Below, piece after piece: positions 17,694 to 26,651 of a DNA stretch of 64,000 nt (position 1 is the stretch's first letter; every line of letters starts with the position of its first letter). The DNA comes from Vicingaceae bacterium (GTDB lineage: Bacteria; Bacteroidota; Bacteroidia; Flavobacteriales_E; Vicingaceae): the NCBI GenBank assembly GCA_019429185.1, contig JAHYJH010000004.1, positions 1 through 64,000 on the forward strand. Reading direction: 5' to 3'. The notes under the pieces are model-generated. The model had not been told where the DNA came from, searched no databases, and was given only the letters and a program-made list of their open reading frames with translations. A program made the translations under genes and the position numbers.

Positions 17694-17758
17694 TAATGAA
17701 TTATAAATTTAGAAGATCGAAATCTTTAAAAAAAAGCAGGTGTTTTTTAGTTTTTACA

Positions 17759-19351
17759 CTACGTAGCATTTTTTCTTTCATTCATCATTTTTATTAAATC
17801 AATATCGTTTCCTAAAGGAATTTCAACAGATTTTATTCTACCATCTTCAGGTCCGTTTTCTAATTTTAATACGCCTCGAGGACAAACAGCAGCACAAACG
17901 CCACAGCCTACACAGCTTGCACGGATAATGTTTTCTCCTTTTTGAGCATAAGCTCTTACGTCAATACCTTGTTCGCAATAGGTAGAACAATTTCCGCACG
18001 AAATACATTGTCCGCCATTGGTGGTAATTCTAAAACGAGATTTAAACCGCTGCACCAAACCCATATATGCCGCAAGTGGACAACCGAAACGACACCATGT
18101 TCTATTTCCTAAAACAGGATAAAAACCTGTACCAATTACTCCTGCGAATATGGAACCTATTAAAAATCCATAATAATATTCCACATCTTTGGTTTTAATT
18201 CCCATCAAACTATCGGCTCCCGAAAAATAGGAATACAGTGAAAAAACGGTCATCAAAAGTGCAAAAACCAACACACCATGCACTAACCAGCGTTCAATTT
18301 TCCAAGCTACCATTTTTTTACTGGAAAGCTGACGGTAAGGGTCTCCCAGTGTTTCGGCTAATCCTCCGCAACCACAAACCCAAGAGCAATACCATCTTTT
18401 ACCGTAAAAATAAACCAATACAGGAACAATAATTAAGGTAAGAGCCAATCCCCAAACCAAAATAAAAATACCCATGTTACCGCTTGCCATTAGACTGTTG
18501 AGGTTCCAATCGAAAAAGAAATCATAATCTAAAGGAAAAGCGTTTTTAAAATCAACATAAGGTTGATTAAATCGAACTAAAATTTCGGGAATTAAAAAAG
18601 CAAACCCAATTTGAAAAAATAAAACAGAAGTTGTTCGCACTATTTGGTATTTATTGTGTCGGTATTTGATGTACATACGAACAGCCATAACCGTCATTAC
18701 TGTACAATACAAAAAGCCGTATAAAAACCATTGGCTGGCTAAATTTCCGCTAAGCGATAAGCTGATGGGATCAACAATATAGATCCAATTGACAACATAA
18801 TCGGGTTTAAAATAAAGCAACACATAAAAGCTTACCAAATAAATAAAAGCCAACATCCCTATCCATCCTCTGTTAGTAGCAGCACTTTGAAAAACCCCGT
18901 TGTTTTTAATTCCAGGACCTCCCATTAAAATTACATTGGGTAAAATAAAAAATAACGCTCCAATAATTCCTAACCCAAAAGTGAGCAGCCAAAACAAGCC
19001 TTTATTTTCATAAATTATTCCTTTTCCAGATGGTTTTAGGAGTTCGTAAGATAAATTATGTGGTTTGTCCCAAATTACTTTATCCCATTCCTGATTGGTT
19101 TTGTGTGTATTGTTGGCTTCTTCTAACGCATGAATAATAGCACTCGACAAAGCAAACTGACTAGAAAATTCGTTCCCAACTACTTTTTGCTCCATATTTG
19201 CTATAAACAGTTCGCTTTTAATGCCTTTGCTTTCAATAAAATTGGTGAAAGTGCTTTCGGAAAGCTCGTATTTACCTATAAAAAGTAGAGCGGTAAAAAT
19301 GCTCAATGCTATTAAAAATAGAATTAATCCTGTGGTTTTGATACTCTTCAT
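17759..19351 (-). CDS. Membrane-bound 4Fe-4S polyferredoxin (NapH/CcoG/RdxA-like)
   Basis: 530 residues with about eight hydrophobic helices. The membrane part carries WYCSWVCGCGG and CRFGCPLAAYMG, the cysteine pairs typical of NapH/NosR-type proteins. The C-terminus has two 4Fe-4S motifs, CISCGNCSTYC and CVGCGVCAAVCPRG. It should move electrons across or along the inner membrane. It lies 4 nt from the DUF547 lipoprotein gene and near an FAD oxidoreductase on the same strand, so the three may form one redox unit. The electron donor and acceptor are not evident. Confidence 0.82.
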   Translation of the reverse strand: MKSIKTTGLILFLIALSIFTALLFIGKYELSESTFTNFIESKGIKSELFIANMEQKVVGNEFSSQFALSSAIIHALEEANNTHKTNQEWDKVIWDKPHNLSYELLKPSGKGIIYENKGLFWLLTFGLGIIGALFFILPNVILMGGPGIKNNGVFQSAATNRGWIGMLAFIYLVSFYVLLYFKPDYVVNWIYIVDPISLSLSGNLASQWFLYGFLYCTVMTVMAVRMYIKYRHNKYQIVRTTSVLFFQIGFAFLIPEILVRFNQPYVDFKNAFPLDYDFFFDWNLNSLMASGNMGIFILVWGLALTLIIVPVLVYFYGKRWYCSWVCGCGGLAETLGDPYRQLSSKKMVAWKIERWLVHGVLVFALLMTVFSLYSYFSGADSLMGIKTKDVEYYYGFLIGSIFAGVIGTGFYPVLGNRTWCRFGCPLAAYMGLVQRFKSRFRITTNGGQCISCGNCSTYCEQGIDVRAYAQKGENIIRASCVGCGVCAAVCPRGVLKLENGPEDGRIKSVEIPLGNDIDLIKMMNERKNAT

Positions 19352-19355
19352 TATA

Positions 19356-20333
19356 TTATTCGTTTAAATTCCAATTGTATTCTAAGTAAGAAATTTTTGC
19401 GTTTTCGTTTATTTTTGTTGTGCTGTATTTATTGATAAACCCAATTACACCTCCCACTTTATCGAAATCAGCTTTGTACCAATCAAAAATTTGACTTACC
19501 TTAATTTTGTCGGGTGTAAGTTCGTTTTTTGAAACATCATTTACCCAATTTTTTGCTTGTTTAGTAAGTTGAGCAGTTAGTTTTTCGGCAACAAAGGCTT
19601 CATTGAGTAAAGTAGGACAAGAAACCGCAGCACAATTAAATGCAACATGCACTAAAGGTTCGTTAAATTTCGGACGAACAATAACATTTTCAATATCGTT
19701 AAGTGAGTAGGTTTTATCTCCCGATTTAATGAATTTTTTATCCCAAGGTTTGCCTTTTTCCAATTTGGTAATGCTAGAAGTTGGATAATTTGAGGCAATT
19801 AAATAAATCGTAGATGCATTGTAAAGGTTAAACCAATAAGCTAATTCTTCATTTTTGCTCCAGGTAGATTTTACAGGGTTTTCACCCAAATAATCAATGT
19901 AATTTTTTAACTTATCTAATTCAGATTTAAAGCCTTTGTAATTTACCTTCCCATTTGCCGAAACGTATTTTTTAGCAAGTTCGTCATAAGTTTGATGGTT
20001 GGGTTTGTCATTTACCACAACTTCTTTTTCAGCTTCAGGAAGTGTTTCTTCAATAGTTGGTTTAGGCTTGGTTTCCGTTTCAGGTTTTTTGTTTGAAGTT
20101 TGAGGTTTATTTGTTTCAGGTTTCTGATTTATAATTTCAACCGTTTTTTCTTCCATCACTTCGGCTAAAAGTTCTTCTTCTGGTATTGCTTCAATTTCTT
20201 GAGCAGCTTCAATAGGTTGTTCTACTACAGCATTTTCAGTTGAATTAGAAGTGTTATTTTCTTGAACTGTATTGTTGCTATTTCCGCAACTGATAAATCC
20301 AAAAAGGATAAGAGTTAAGCTAATTGATTTCAT
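19356..20333 (-). CDS. DUF547 domain lipoprotein
   Basis: 325 residues. The N-terminus is a lipoprotein signal (LTLILFGFISCGNS). Residues about 25-110 are a low-complexity Glu/Pro/Lys linker, and the C-terminal 200 residues are a DUF547 domain (YDELAKKYV, NEELAYWFNLYNASTIYLI, HVAFNCAAVSCPTLL). DUF547 resembles papain-like or transglutaminase-like folds, but its activity is not established. The Cys of VSCPTL is a possible nucleophile (inference). Context with the 4Fe-4S membrane protein suggests an envelope function linked to redox. Confidence 0.82.
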   Translation of the reverse strand: MKSISLTLILFGFISCGNSNNTVQENNTSNSTENAVVEQPIEAAQEIEAIPEEELLAEVMEEKTVEIINQKPETNKPQTSNKKPETETKPKPTIEETLPEAEKEVVVNDKPNHQTYDELAKKYVSANGKVNYKGFKSELDKLKNYIDYLGENPVKSTWSKNEELAYWFNLYNASTIYLIASNYPTSSITKLEKGKPWDKKFIKSGDKTYSLNDIENVIVRPKFNEPLVHVAFNCAAVSCPTLLNEAFVAEKLTAQLTKQAKNWVNDVSKNELTPDKIKVSQIFDWYKADFDKVGGVIGFINKYSTTKINENAKISYLEYNWNLNE

Positions 20334-20355
20334 AGTTTTTTTTTATTTTATTTTC

Positions 20356-20430
20356 AAACCTCCAAGGTTTTAAAAACCTTTTCAAGCCTCCAATTTCAAA
20401 CCTCCAAGGTTTTAAAAACCTTGGAGGTTT
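20356..20430. terminator. Palindromic repeat and terminator hairpin
   Basis: AAACCTCCAAGGTTTT (20398-20413) and its exact reverse complement (20415-20430) form a 16-bp inverted repeat around one base. The left half is also present directly repeated at 20356-20379. It lies between the FAD oxidoreductase stop codon and the DUF547 start on the minus strand and could end or attenuate that transcript. Such CCTCCAAGG palindromes also occur as dispersed repeats in Bacteroidota. Confidence 0.65.
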
Positions 20431-20436
20431 AGTCAT

Positions 20437-21786
20437 TTAATTAATTGAAAAAATTCGATTCCAATTTTTCTTTGTTAATATAATGTTAGTGTTGTTTTCT
20501 TTGTTGAATTTGGCTACAATTTCCGCCTCGTGCAATTGATAAAATTCGGGGTCGAAGTTGGCATCAGCTAAATGTTCCAACACGTATTCCACCGATTGTT
20601 TTTCGGTAAGTATTTTATCAAAAAACTCGTGTCGCATTCTAATTCCAAAATTGTTTATACCAATAAATTTATGGGTGTTTTTATCATAACTCAACCGAAT
20701 GGATTTTTTACCACTTTCGTGTTTCCAATAAAAATGTTGTTCATTTTCTTTAGGTTCTGCCCACACCCAACCATAAGTCTGGTATTCAATATCTAAAAAT
20801 TTGGCAGAGTTAAACCAATGCCCAGGTTGGTAAGCAATTCTGTTTCCGCATAAGGTTTGAGCCACCGTCTCGCCCATCATTCTTCCTGTGTACCAAACAG
20901 CTTCAATGACTCTTCTTTCTCCAATGGGTTCGTGTTGTTCTGCACAATCGCCAATCGCATAAACATCAGGCACATTAGTTTCTAAAAAGCGGTTTACTTT
21001 AACACCTCTTCCTAAAGTTATTCCAGAGTCTTTTAAGAAATCTATATTTGGAGAAACTCCAGCAGTAAGTCCAACTACATTACAAGAAAGTTCTTCACCA
21101 GTTTCTTCAATAATTATTGATTTTACTTTACCGTTTTCATCGGCTTTAATTTCTTTCAGATTGGTGTTTAAACGTAAATCAATATGATGTTCTAAAATGT
21201 GTTTGTTAATCATTGCCGATTCTTCTTTTGGCAAAATATTGCTCCAAAAACTTTTTTCTCTTACCAAAAAAGTTACAGGAATAGATCTGCTAACAAGCAT
21301 TTCGGCAAGTTCAATTCCTATTAATCCACCGCCTACAATTACAGCTCTTTTACATACTTTATTGTTTGGAGCATGTTTTTCTAAATTTTCTAAATCTTGT
21401 TTATGATACATTCCCATTACACCTTCGGCATCTTGTCCAGTCCAACCAAATTTGTTCGGTTTTGAGCCAGTTGCAACAATCAACTTATCATAATTCATGG
21501 TTTCTCCACCATCAAAAACAAGCGTTTTCTTTGATGTGTCAATGTTTTTCACAAAAGCTTTTTTAAGTGTGATGTTATTTTTTTTCCAAAACCAAGGTTC
21601 GTAAGGTTGTGTATGCTCAAACTTCATGTGTCCCATATACACATACATTAAGGCTGTTCTCGAAAAAAAATAATCCGTTTCGGCAGAAACAATAGTGATT
21701 TTTTTATCGGAAAGTTTTCTGATATGACGAGCAGCGGTAACACCCGAAATACCATTTCCAATAATTACAATGTGTTCTTGATTCAT
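20437..21786 (-). CDS. FAD-dependent pyridine-nucleotide-disulfide-type oxidoreductase
   Basis: 449 residues. An FAD Rossmann motif, IVIIGNGISGVTAARHI, is at the N-terminus. A second dinucleotide motif, AVIVGGGLIGIELAE, lies around residue 142, and the FAD-binding VYAIGDCAEQ around residue 283. It resembles NADH oxidases or the FAD part of nitrite reductases and rubredoxin reductases. The C-terminal 120 residues (FYWKHESGKKSIRLSY) are an added domain typical of the Bacteroidota version that neighbours DUF547 and 4Fe-4S genes. The partner acceptor is unknown. Confidence 0.82.
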   Translation of the reverse strand: MNQEHIVIIGNGISGVTAARHIRKLSDKKITIVSAETDYFFSRTALMYVYMGHMKFEHTQPYEPWFWKKNNITLKKAFVKNIDTSKKTLVFDGGETMNYDKLIVATGSKPNKFGWTGQDAEGVMGMYHKQDLENLEKHAPNNKVCKRAVIVGGGLIGIELAEMLVSRSIPVTFLVREKSFWSNILPKEESAMINKHILEHHIDLRLNTNLKEIKADENGKVKSIIIEETGEELSCNVVGLTAGVSPNIDFLKDSGITLGRGVKVNRFLETNVPDVYAIGDCAEQHEPIGERRVIEAVWYTGRMMGETVAQTLCGNRIAYQPGHWFNSAKFLDIEYQTYGWVWAEPKENEQHFYWKHESGKKSIRLSYDKNTHKFIGINNFGIRMRHEFFDKILTEKQSVEYVLEHLADANFDPEFYQLHEAEIVAKFNKENNTNIILTKKNWNRIFSIN

Positions 21787-21983
21787 TTGTTCGTTTTATT
21801 TTTCAAAAGTAGTCGTAAAAATGTATAAAGCCTTACATTTTTAAATTAAGTTTTGTAAGGATGTCATAATTAATTCGACAATTTAAACATCATTTTAAAT
21901 TAAATTATTTTTTTCGAGCATCATCGAAATATTGGTTTAAAAGAAACATATTAAGTATCAATAATTATCAACAATTATCAACA

Positions 21984-22094
21984 AATGAAACGACCATGAG
22001 TAAAAATTTTCTTACACAGGAGAATGATTATTATGGGCGTTCCATCTAGATTCCGATTCCGATAGTTCAGATTTAATAAAATAAATATAACCAG
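21984..22094 (+). promoter_or_regulatory. Diverged copy of the leader element before the PAP2 gene
   Basis: ATGAAACGACCATG begins the copy, ACACAGGAGAATGATTAT lies in the middle, and a block nearly identical to the other copies (ATTTAATAAAATAAATAT plus AACCAG) ends at the PAP2 ATG (22095). CATCT (22043-22047) can pair with AGATG (22093-22097). A deletion breaks the long reading frame, leaving a 17-codon ORF from 21995 (MSKNFLTQENDYYGRSI). A 10-bp direct repeat (AATTATCAAC) sits just upstream. The rest of 21787-21983 shows nothing else that I can name. Confidence 0.6.
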
Positions 22095-22880
22095 ATGAAA
22101 ACATTTTATCTTAAATACCTAATTCCTTCTATCAAAAAAAACAATGGGTTTAAAGAATTACTCGTTTTTTTAAGTTTTTTGGTCTTTTATAAAATTTCCA
22201 GATTTATTGCTATTGGAGATGAGTTAACAGCTTTTAATAATGCTTATCGGTTAATAAATGTAGAAGTGATAATGGGTATTTTTTATGAAATAAACATTCA
22301 GCATTTTTTTGCAGACTATACTTTTTTAATTAAAATTTTAAATAAATTTTATATGCTTGCTCACCTTCCTGTTACCATCTTATTTTTTGTTTGGGTTTAC
22401 CATAAAAGACACAACCATTATAAGTTTATCAGAAACGGATTTTTAATAGCTAATTCGTTAACCATATTTTTTTACGTAAATTATCCTTGTGCTCCACCTC
22501 GAATGTTGGGTAATGTAGGTTTTGTCGACACCTTACTTACAGTTAGTAATGTAAATTTATATACAGGGATGTTTTCAGGGTTATTTAATCAATATGCCGC
22601 TGTTCCTTCAATGCACTTCGGAAATGCTTTATTAATAGGAATCGTATTTTTTCTTTTAATAAAAAACAAACTAGTTAGTTGGTTATTCCTTATATATCCT
22701 ATATTTGTCCTTTTAGTTATTGTTGTTACAGGGAATCATTTCTTTTTAGATGCAATTATTGGTGGAATTGTTGTAATAATTCCTTATCCAATTTTGCTAC
22801 TTGCTAAAAAAGTTAACATAAGTAAAAATTACTCCTCTCGCACCTTGTCATTATTATTATTAAAAAGACACCATGATTAA
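22095..22880 (+). CDS. PAP2-superfamily membrane phosphatase / inositolphosphotransferase-like
   Basis: 261 residues with about six membrane helices. Motifs are CAPPRML (about residue 133), AAVPSMHFGNALLIG and GNHFFLDAIIGG, the PAP2_3 arrangement (PSxH and HxxxD). Such enzymes dephosphorylate lipids or transfer phospho-head groups at the membrane. It opens the plus-strand envelope locus and overlaps the next gene by 8 bp. It is preceded by a diverged leader element, so its translation may be controlled. Confidence 0.83.
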   Translation: MKTFYLKYLIPSIKKNNGFKELLVFLSFLVFYKISRFIAIGDELTAFNNAYRLINVEVIMGIFYEINIQHFFADYTFLIKILNKFYMLAHLPVTILFFVWVYHKRHNHYKFIRNGFLIANSLTIFFYVNYPCAPPRMLGNVGFVDTLLTVSNVNLYTGMFSGLFNQYAAVPSMHFGNALLIGIVFFLLIKNKLVSWLFLIYPIFVLLVIVVTGNHFFLDAIIGGIVVIIPYPILLLAKKVNISKNYSSRTLSLLLLKRHHD

Positions 22881-25800
22881 TCATGTAATGAATCAACAAG
22901 TCCTAAACTTATTTTTCCTATTTAATAAAAGAAATATTGGGTTATTCGTTCTAGTTTTATTGCTGTCATCTTCTTTTGTTGCTCAAAACAACATTTATGT
23001 TTTAGGCAACTTCAATGGAGCTAAGCTGCCAGAAAGACTAATTCAATTTGAAACCACATTAACTCATGAGCAAAACAATCAACCTTTTACATTATTGCTT
23101 TTGGGAGATGTGCATCAAGACCTACCCAAAAACACTAAAATACTAACCGATTTTCTTAAAAAAGTAAAATCAAAAGGAGCGGAAGTCATAGCCGTAACAG
23201 GAGATTTAGACTGGGATAACTCAGGTTATTATGGTTTAGACACAGTAAGTTCGCTACAGAAATCGTATAAAAAATTACTTGGAGAGAACATCTTTTTCCC
23301 AAAAAACGATTGTCCGGGTCCTTATGTAAAAGATATTGGAGATGACATTAGAATAATTGCCCTTAACTCACAATGGTGGTTACATCCATATCGAAAAGTG
23401 CTTCCTATAGATTCTGAATGTAAAGAAATTTTAAAAATTGAAATTTTAGATGAATTAGATGCTGCCATTGAAAGTGCAGGAAACAGAAAGGTAATTCTTA
23501 TGACGCATCATCCTATTACTTCGGGTGGAGTTTATGGTGGCAACTCCAATTTTATGGGGCAATTTTTCCCGTTTTCGCATAGCGACCCTGATAATAAAAC
23601 CTTTATTCCTTTTTATGGTACGTTTTATCATTGTTATCGCCAAAATATTGGTGAGATTCAGGATTTAAGCAACGATCAATATCAACTTTATATTAAAGAC
23701 ATAAAAAATGTGCTATTAAAACACGAAAATGTAGTGATATGCTCGGCCCACGAATACGATATGCAATTGCTGAATGTGAATTATAATTATCAAATTATTT
23801 CAGGAAATTTAGTGAAAAGTGCTCAAGTTAGTGCTTTAGAAAATACCATTTTTAAAACCAACAATACTGGTTTTGTTAAGTTGGAAATTAATCAAAACAC
23901 GCCAATTGTAAGTAAATTTTTTGTGTTGGATAAAAAAGAAAACAACTTTCAATTAGAAAAAAGTGTTGTGTTGGAAAGCAAAAAGAAAGTGCAAATTTTT
24001 AAAAACAAAATAAAATCTAATGCTGAGTTAAAACACTTTAACAACGATAGCATAGTCGCTGGAGATTACAAAGCATCGAAGTTTAAACAGCTTTTTTTCG
24101 GTTCTTTATATCGAGATGCATGGACAACTCCTGTTACCATTCCAACATTAGATTTAGACACTACTTTTGGCGGACTTACTCCACTAAAAAAAGGTGGCGG
24201 TTTGCAAACCATTTCCCTTCAGTTTGTTGATAAAGATGGAAGAAAATATGCTTTTCGTTCTATCGACAAAACACCCATTAAAGCCATTCCTTTTGAATTA
24301 CGGATTGATTTAGTAGCTAACATAATGCAGGATATGACTGCCACTCAACATCCTTACGGTGCATTGTTTGTTGCAAAACTATTGGATGCTACTCATCTTT
24401 ATCACGGTACTCCTAAACTTTACATTATGCCCGATTCCGAAAAATTAGGTGTTTTTAGAAGTCAGTTTTCGGGAATGTATGGCATGTTAGAACCTAAACC
24501 TACCGAATTAGATGATATAACAAAAAGCTACCAACAAGCCGACCAAGTAAAAAGCAGTTTGAGCTTACTACAAAAAATTTATAAATCGCCAAAAACCAAT
24601 ATTGATACCATGCAATATGCCGAAGCCAGGGTTGTTGATATTTTAATTGGCGATTGGGATCGTCATCAAGACAATTGGAAATGGATAGGCTATAAAAACG
24701 AACAAGATATTACCACCTACAAACCTTATCCGAAAGATAGAGACCATGCTTTTTCTAGAATGAATGGCTTGTTTTATTATTTGGCTGATAGAGATTGGGC
24801 AATTCCTTTTCGTGAAAACTTTAACGACCATTTTACCGGCATAAAAAGTTTAACCATCAAAGGGGCTCATTTAGATAGGTTGCTTTTATCGGGTATGAAT
24901 AAACAAGCTTGGCTAAAAGCTGCTAAAACCATTAATGCACAAATTACTGACGAAGTTATTGATGATGCCAAACTTGCTTTTCCTGAGCCGCTGCAAGAAA
25001 AATCGGGAAAAGAAATTGCCGAAAAATTGAAGAAACGAAAAACAGAATTAAATAAAGCTGTAGAAAAACATTACTTGTTACTTTCTAAAGAAGTTGACAT
25101 TGTTGGCACCAATAAAGCAGAGTTTTTCAACATAAATCGTTTGCCTTCGGGAGCTGTAGAAGTAAGCATGTATCAAAAAGAAGATACTTCTAATGTTTTA
25201 CTCAATAGAACTTTTTATCCTAACGAAACCAAAGAAATTCGTCTGTTTGGGTTAGCCAAAGCCGATAGTTTTTATGTGTATGGAACAAGCAATAAGAGTA
25301 TTTTAGTCAGAATTATGGGAGGCGATGGAAATGATAAAGTAGTTGATATTTCAAATGTAAAATGGGGAACTAGAAAAACATTGATTTATGATTATCCTAA
25401 TGGTATTGATGCAAAAAAAAGTAACGAAACACGTATTGCTTTTTCTGAAAAAAGCAAGTTAAACGAATTTGATCAAGATGCTTTTAAATACAATACCTAT
25501 TTGCCTGTTCCTATTTTAGTAGTTAATCCCGATGATGGTTTTGGTGGCGGCTTAAATTTGCAAATGAAACGCTTTGGTTATGCCAATAAACTATATAAAA
25601 CCCTGCACGATGTTAAGTTGTTTTCTACCACAGGCGGAAGTAATTATTTTTCCATTCAAACAGAAAGAAATATTGGAAGGTCTGATTTTTACCTCAATGG
25701 AAATGCCGAATTAGGTGCTTTCTTTCCTTTTTATAGTTTTTATGGCGTAGGTAACAAAACCGTTTTAGTAGATTCGCTGGAAGATGCAGGGTATTACAAA

Positions 25801-26526
25801 GCCAGGTATCAAGGTGCTATTTTAAAAGGAGGGATTACCTATCGTTTTTTAAGAAGAAGTTTTATATCGCTTAATGCAATTAGCGAATTATTGCAAAAAG
25901 GACATTCCGACCAATCGTTTTTTGATGTTTTTCCAAACCCACAGTTAGAACCAACCAATGCTACAGGTGGAGAAATAAAATTTGACCTCGATTTTAGAGA
26001 TAGCCCAAGCTTTACCACCAAAGGTATTCGGGTTGCTTTGGAAAATAAATCGCTATTTACCTCTTCTACGGCATTCGGAAAAACAAGTGCAGAAATCAGT
26101 TATTACAGTACTACACGCATAGGTATTCCTATAACACTTGGCGTTAAAGCTGGAACAGAAAGAACTTTTGGCAAAAACATTCCTTTTTATCATTTAGCCA
26201 GCATAGGGCAATCGTATCACTTGCGTGGATATTTACAAAATCGGTTTTCGGGCGAAGCAACCAACTATGTTAATACCGATTTGCGTTTCCATTTAGGAAA
26301 AAGTAAATCGAGCTTTTTGCCGATGTATTATGGCTTAAATGCGTTTATGGATGTGGGTCAGATAGTTGAGAATGAAAACTTCACCGAAAAAAAATGGCAC
26401 AACGGTTATGGCGGTGGAGTTTATTTAACACCCATCAGTAAAGATTATATTACCATTCAAGTTAATGTAGAATATTCTGATGAACAAAAGGCTTTCTTAA
26501 AAATTGGACTGGGATTAATCTTATAG
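22873..26526 (+). CDS. Outer-membrane fusion, paralog 1: degenerate phosphoesterase + HipA/Fam20-like segment + Omp85-type barrel
   Basis: 1217 residues. A signal segment (about 15-38) is followed by a calcineurin-like region (about 40-340) whose motifs are altered: LGNFNG, GDVHQ, GDLDW where GNHDW is usual, THHP, SAHEY. The middle has GGGLQTISLQF (about 441) and FRSIDK. It then has GDWDRHQDN (about 593), which matches the HipA/Fam20 loop GNxDRHxxN, and PKDRDHAF (about 620). The C-terminal third is rich in barrel strands with LRGYLQNRFSG (about 1116), the Omp85 loop motif. It is expected at the outer membrane. The kinase assignment is inference from motifs. Confidence 0.75.
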   Translation: MINHVMNQQVLNLFFLFNKRNIGLFVLVLLLSSSFVAQNNIYVLGNFNGAKLPERLIQFETTLTHEQNNQPFTLLLLGDVHQDLPKNTKILTDFLKKVKSKGAEVIAVTGDLDWDNSGYYGLDTVSSLQKSYKKLLGENIFFPKNDCPGPYVKDIGDDIRIIALNSQWWLHPYRKVLPIDSECKEILKIEILDELDAAIESAGNRKVILMTHHPITSGGVYGGNSNFMGQFFPFSHSDPDNKTFIPFYGTFYHCYRQNIGEIQDLSNDQYQLYIKDIKNVLLKHENVVICSAHEYDMQLLNVNYNYQIISGNLVKSAQVSALENTIFKTNNTGFVKLEINQNTPIVSKFFVLDKKENNFQLEKSVVLESKKKVQIFKNKIKSNAELKHFNNDSIVAGDYKASKFKQLFFGSLYRDAWTTPVTIPTLDLDTTFGGLTPLKKGGGLQTISLQFVDKDGRKYAFRSIDKTPIKAIPFELRIDLVANIMQDMTATQHPYGALFVAKLLDATHLYHGTPKLYIMPDSEKLGVFRSQFSGMYGMLEPKPTELDDITKSYQQADQVKSSLSLLQKIYKSPKTNIDTMQYAEARVVDILIGDWDRHQDNWKWIGYKNEQDITTYKPYPKDRDHAFSRMNGLFYYLADRDWAIPFRENFNDHFTGIKSLTIKGAHLDRLLLSGMNKQAWLKAAKTINAQITDEVIDDAKLAFPEPLQEKSGKEIAEKLKKRKTELNKAVEKHYLLLSKEVDIVGTNKAEFFNINRLPSGAVEVSMYQKEDTSNVLLNRTFYPNETKEIRLFGLAKADSFYVYGTSNKSILVRIMGGDGNDKVVDISNVKWGTRKTLIYDYPNGIDAKKSNETRIAFSEKSKLNEFDQDAFKYNTYLPVPILVVNPDDGFGGGLNLQMKRFGYANKLYKTLHDVKLFSTTGGSNYFSIQTERNIGRSDFYLNGNAELGAFFPFYSFYGVGNKTVLVDSLEDAGYYKARYQGAILKGGITYRFLRRSFISLNAISELLQKGHSDQSFFDVFPNPQLEPTNATGGEIKFDLDFRDSPSFTTKGIRVALENKSLFTSSTAFGKTSAEISYYSTTRIGIPITLGVKAGTERTFGKNIPFYHLASIGQSYHLRGYLQNRFSGEATNYVNTDLRFHLGKSKSSFLPMYYGLNAFMDVGQIVENENFTEKKWHNGYGGGVYLTPISKDYITIQVNVEYSDEQKAFLKIGLGLIL

Positions 26527-26573
26527 ATTGGAGATAAAAGTTGGAATACAGAAGAAAGGAATTGAGCATTGGC

Positions 26574-26606
26574 TTCCCCTCTTGAGAGGAGCAGGGGTGT
26601 GTTTTT
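26574..26606 (+). terminator. Hairpin of the dispersed CCCCTCTTGAGAGG type
   Basis: CCCCTCTTGAGAGGAGCAGG (26576-26595) and the following GG can fold on themselves, and TTTTT follows at 26602-26606. It lies between paralogs 1 and 2, whose gap is 125 bp. It may be a weak terminator. The same kind of sequence is a known dispersed intergenic repeat in this phylum. Confidence 0.45.
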
Positions 26607-26651
26607 ATAATTATGAACTAGAAATTTACGATTTTTTAACCTAAAATATAC

